DNA from: an uncultured Pelagibacteraceae bacterium
Lineage (GTDB): Bacteria > Pseudomonadota > Alphaproteobacteria > Pelagibacterales > Pelagibacteraceae
Length of the DNA stretch: 64,000 bases
Assembly: GCA_902518155.1 (NCBI GenBank)
Contig: CABYFA010000001.1
Location: 71,942 to 135,941, forward strand
Direction: 5' to 3'
The notes beneath the pieces were generated by a model that searched no databases, had not been told where the DNA came from, and saw only the letters and a list, made by a program, of their open reading frames with translations. A program made the translations under genes and the position numbers. Shown piece by piece: positions 63,817-64,000 of the stretch (position 1 is its first letter; the number at the start of each line of letters is the position of its first letter).

Positions 63817-64000
63817 TTAAAAATTATCAATCAACCTTACATTATTAATATAAAAAGATACGAAGATTTTTGAATTTTTTAATTTATTGGAAATTTTAAG
63901 ATTTTTAATATTTCTTAATTCGAGATATTCAATCTTAACATTTTGTAATTTATTTATTTCATTTCTAGTTTTATTTAGCACTTTTTTAATACTTGATTGC
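63817..64000 (-). CDS. panC: Pantothenate synthetase, C-terminal part
   Basis: The last 60 codons of a minus-strand gene that enters from the right edge read IEYLELRNIKNL and, just before the stop, SFYINNVRLIDNF. The first matches the VDYVEL segment and the second the conserved RLIDN end of pantothenate synthetases, which join pantoate and beta-alanine in vitamin B5 synthesis. The part seen is short, so the assignment rests on these two motifs. Confidence 0.7.
   Translation of the reverse strand, partial: QSSIKKVLNKTRNEINKLQNVKIEYLELRNIKNLKISNKLKNSKIFVSFYINNVRLIDNF

Overview
The window is a very AT-rich, tightly packed bacterial chromosome segment. Many genes overlap or are 1-10 bp apart, and start and stop codons are often shared as ATGA or TAATG. 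Protein content (alphaproteobacterial-type DUF1476, glucosylglycerate genes, a tuf-secE-nusG-rplKAJL-rpoBC-rpsLG-fusA-S10-spc-alpha run with almost no spacers) points to a streamlined marine alphaproteobacterium of the SAR11/Pelagibacterales type. The lineage is inferred from gene content and style, not from a database search.

Layout. (1) 1-8,014 is core metabolism: purC (partial), purB, map and sfsA on the minus strand; a CinA-type protein and a gamma-glutamylcyclotransferase-like protein on the plus strand; then a minus-strand operon that should make, dephosphorylate and recycle glucosylglycerate, a compatible solute. (2) 8,070-26,615 is an accessory region packed against the 5' side of an intact tRNA-Leu(TAA) gene at 26,616. 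It opens with a cluster of exported proteins (a CsgG-like protein, LPP20/FlgT-like proteins, a lipoprotein). Two tandem islands follow, each starting with a broken 5' half of tRNA-Leu (14,471 and 24,152). Island A (9.7 kb) carries exported proteins, a PrsW-like protease, a membrane-anchored GrpE/Hsp70/TerB/M48-protease module, a YqhA-like membrane protein and a DUF1476 protein. Island B (2.5 kb) carries one gene, a beta-propeller autotransporter. (3) 26,616-29,901 holds tRNA-Leu, nadK 4 bp behind it, and a glycosyltransferase, a PIG-L deacetylase and a methyltransferase. (4) 29,921-31,294 holds island C (1.3 kb), one exported trypsin-like protease gene between a 48-bp 3' fragment of tRNA-Thr(TGT) and the intact tRNA-Thr gene. 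(5) 31,328-60,843 holds rlmB, three tRNA genes around tuf, and one long co-directional run of RNA polymerase, translation factor, ribosomal protein, secY and adk genes. (6) 60,863-64,000 holds an RluC/RluD-type pseudouridine synthase, lipB, mgtE and the 3' end of panC.

The main discovery candidate is the family of recombinase-less islands. Islands A, B and C each end in a tRNA half broken at the anticodon stem-loop. Each end also carries short direct repeats with an 11-bp period, and in A and B these lie a near-constant distance from the junction (about 100-140 bp). The repeat word is the same at both ends of B (ACTAGAAC) and of C (CGACAC) but differs between elements. In A and B a second set with a 10-bp period lies 24-57 bp inside the left junction. 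This looks like the arm-type sites of a tyrosine-recombinase attachment site, yet no integrase gene is visible. The right ends of A and B also bring a promoter plus the 5' half of tRNA-Leu, so each insertion would replace the promoter of tRNA-Leu and of nadK.

The second candidate is the module at 18,165-22,749. It consists of a GrpE-like exchange factor with an N-terminal membrane anchor, a lid-less Hsp70, a membrane-anchored TerB protein with a J-like tail, and an M48 protease fused to a TerB-like domain. Together they look like a membrane-tethered chaperone-protease machine carried as island cargo.
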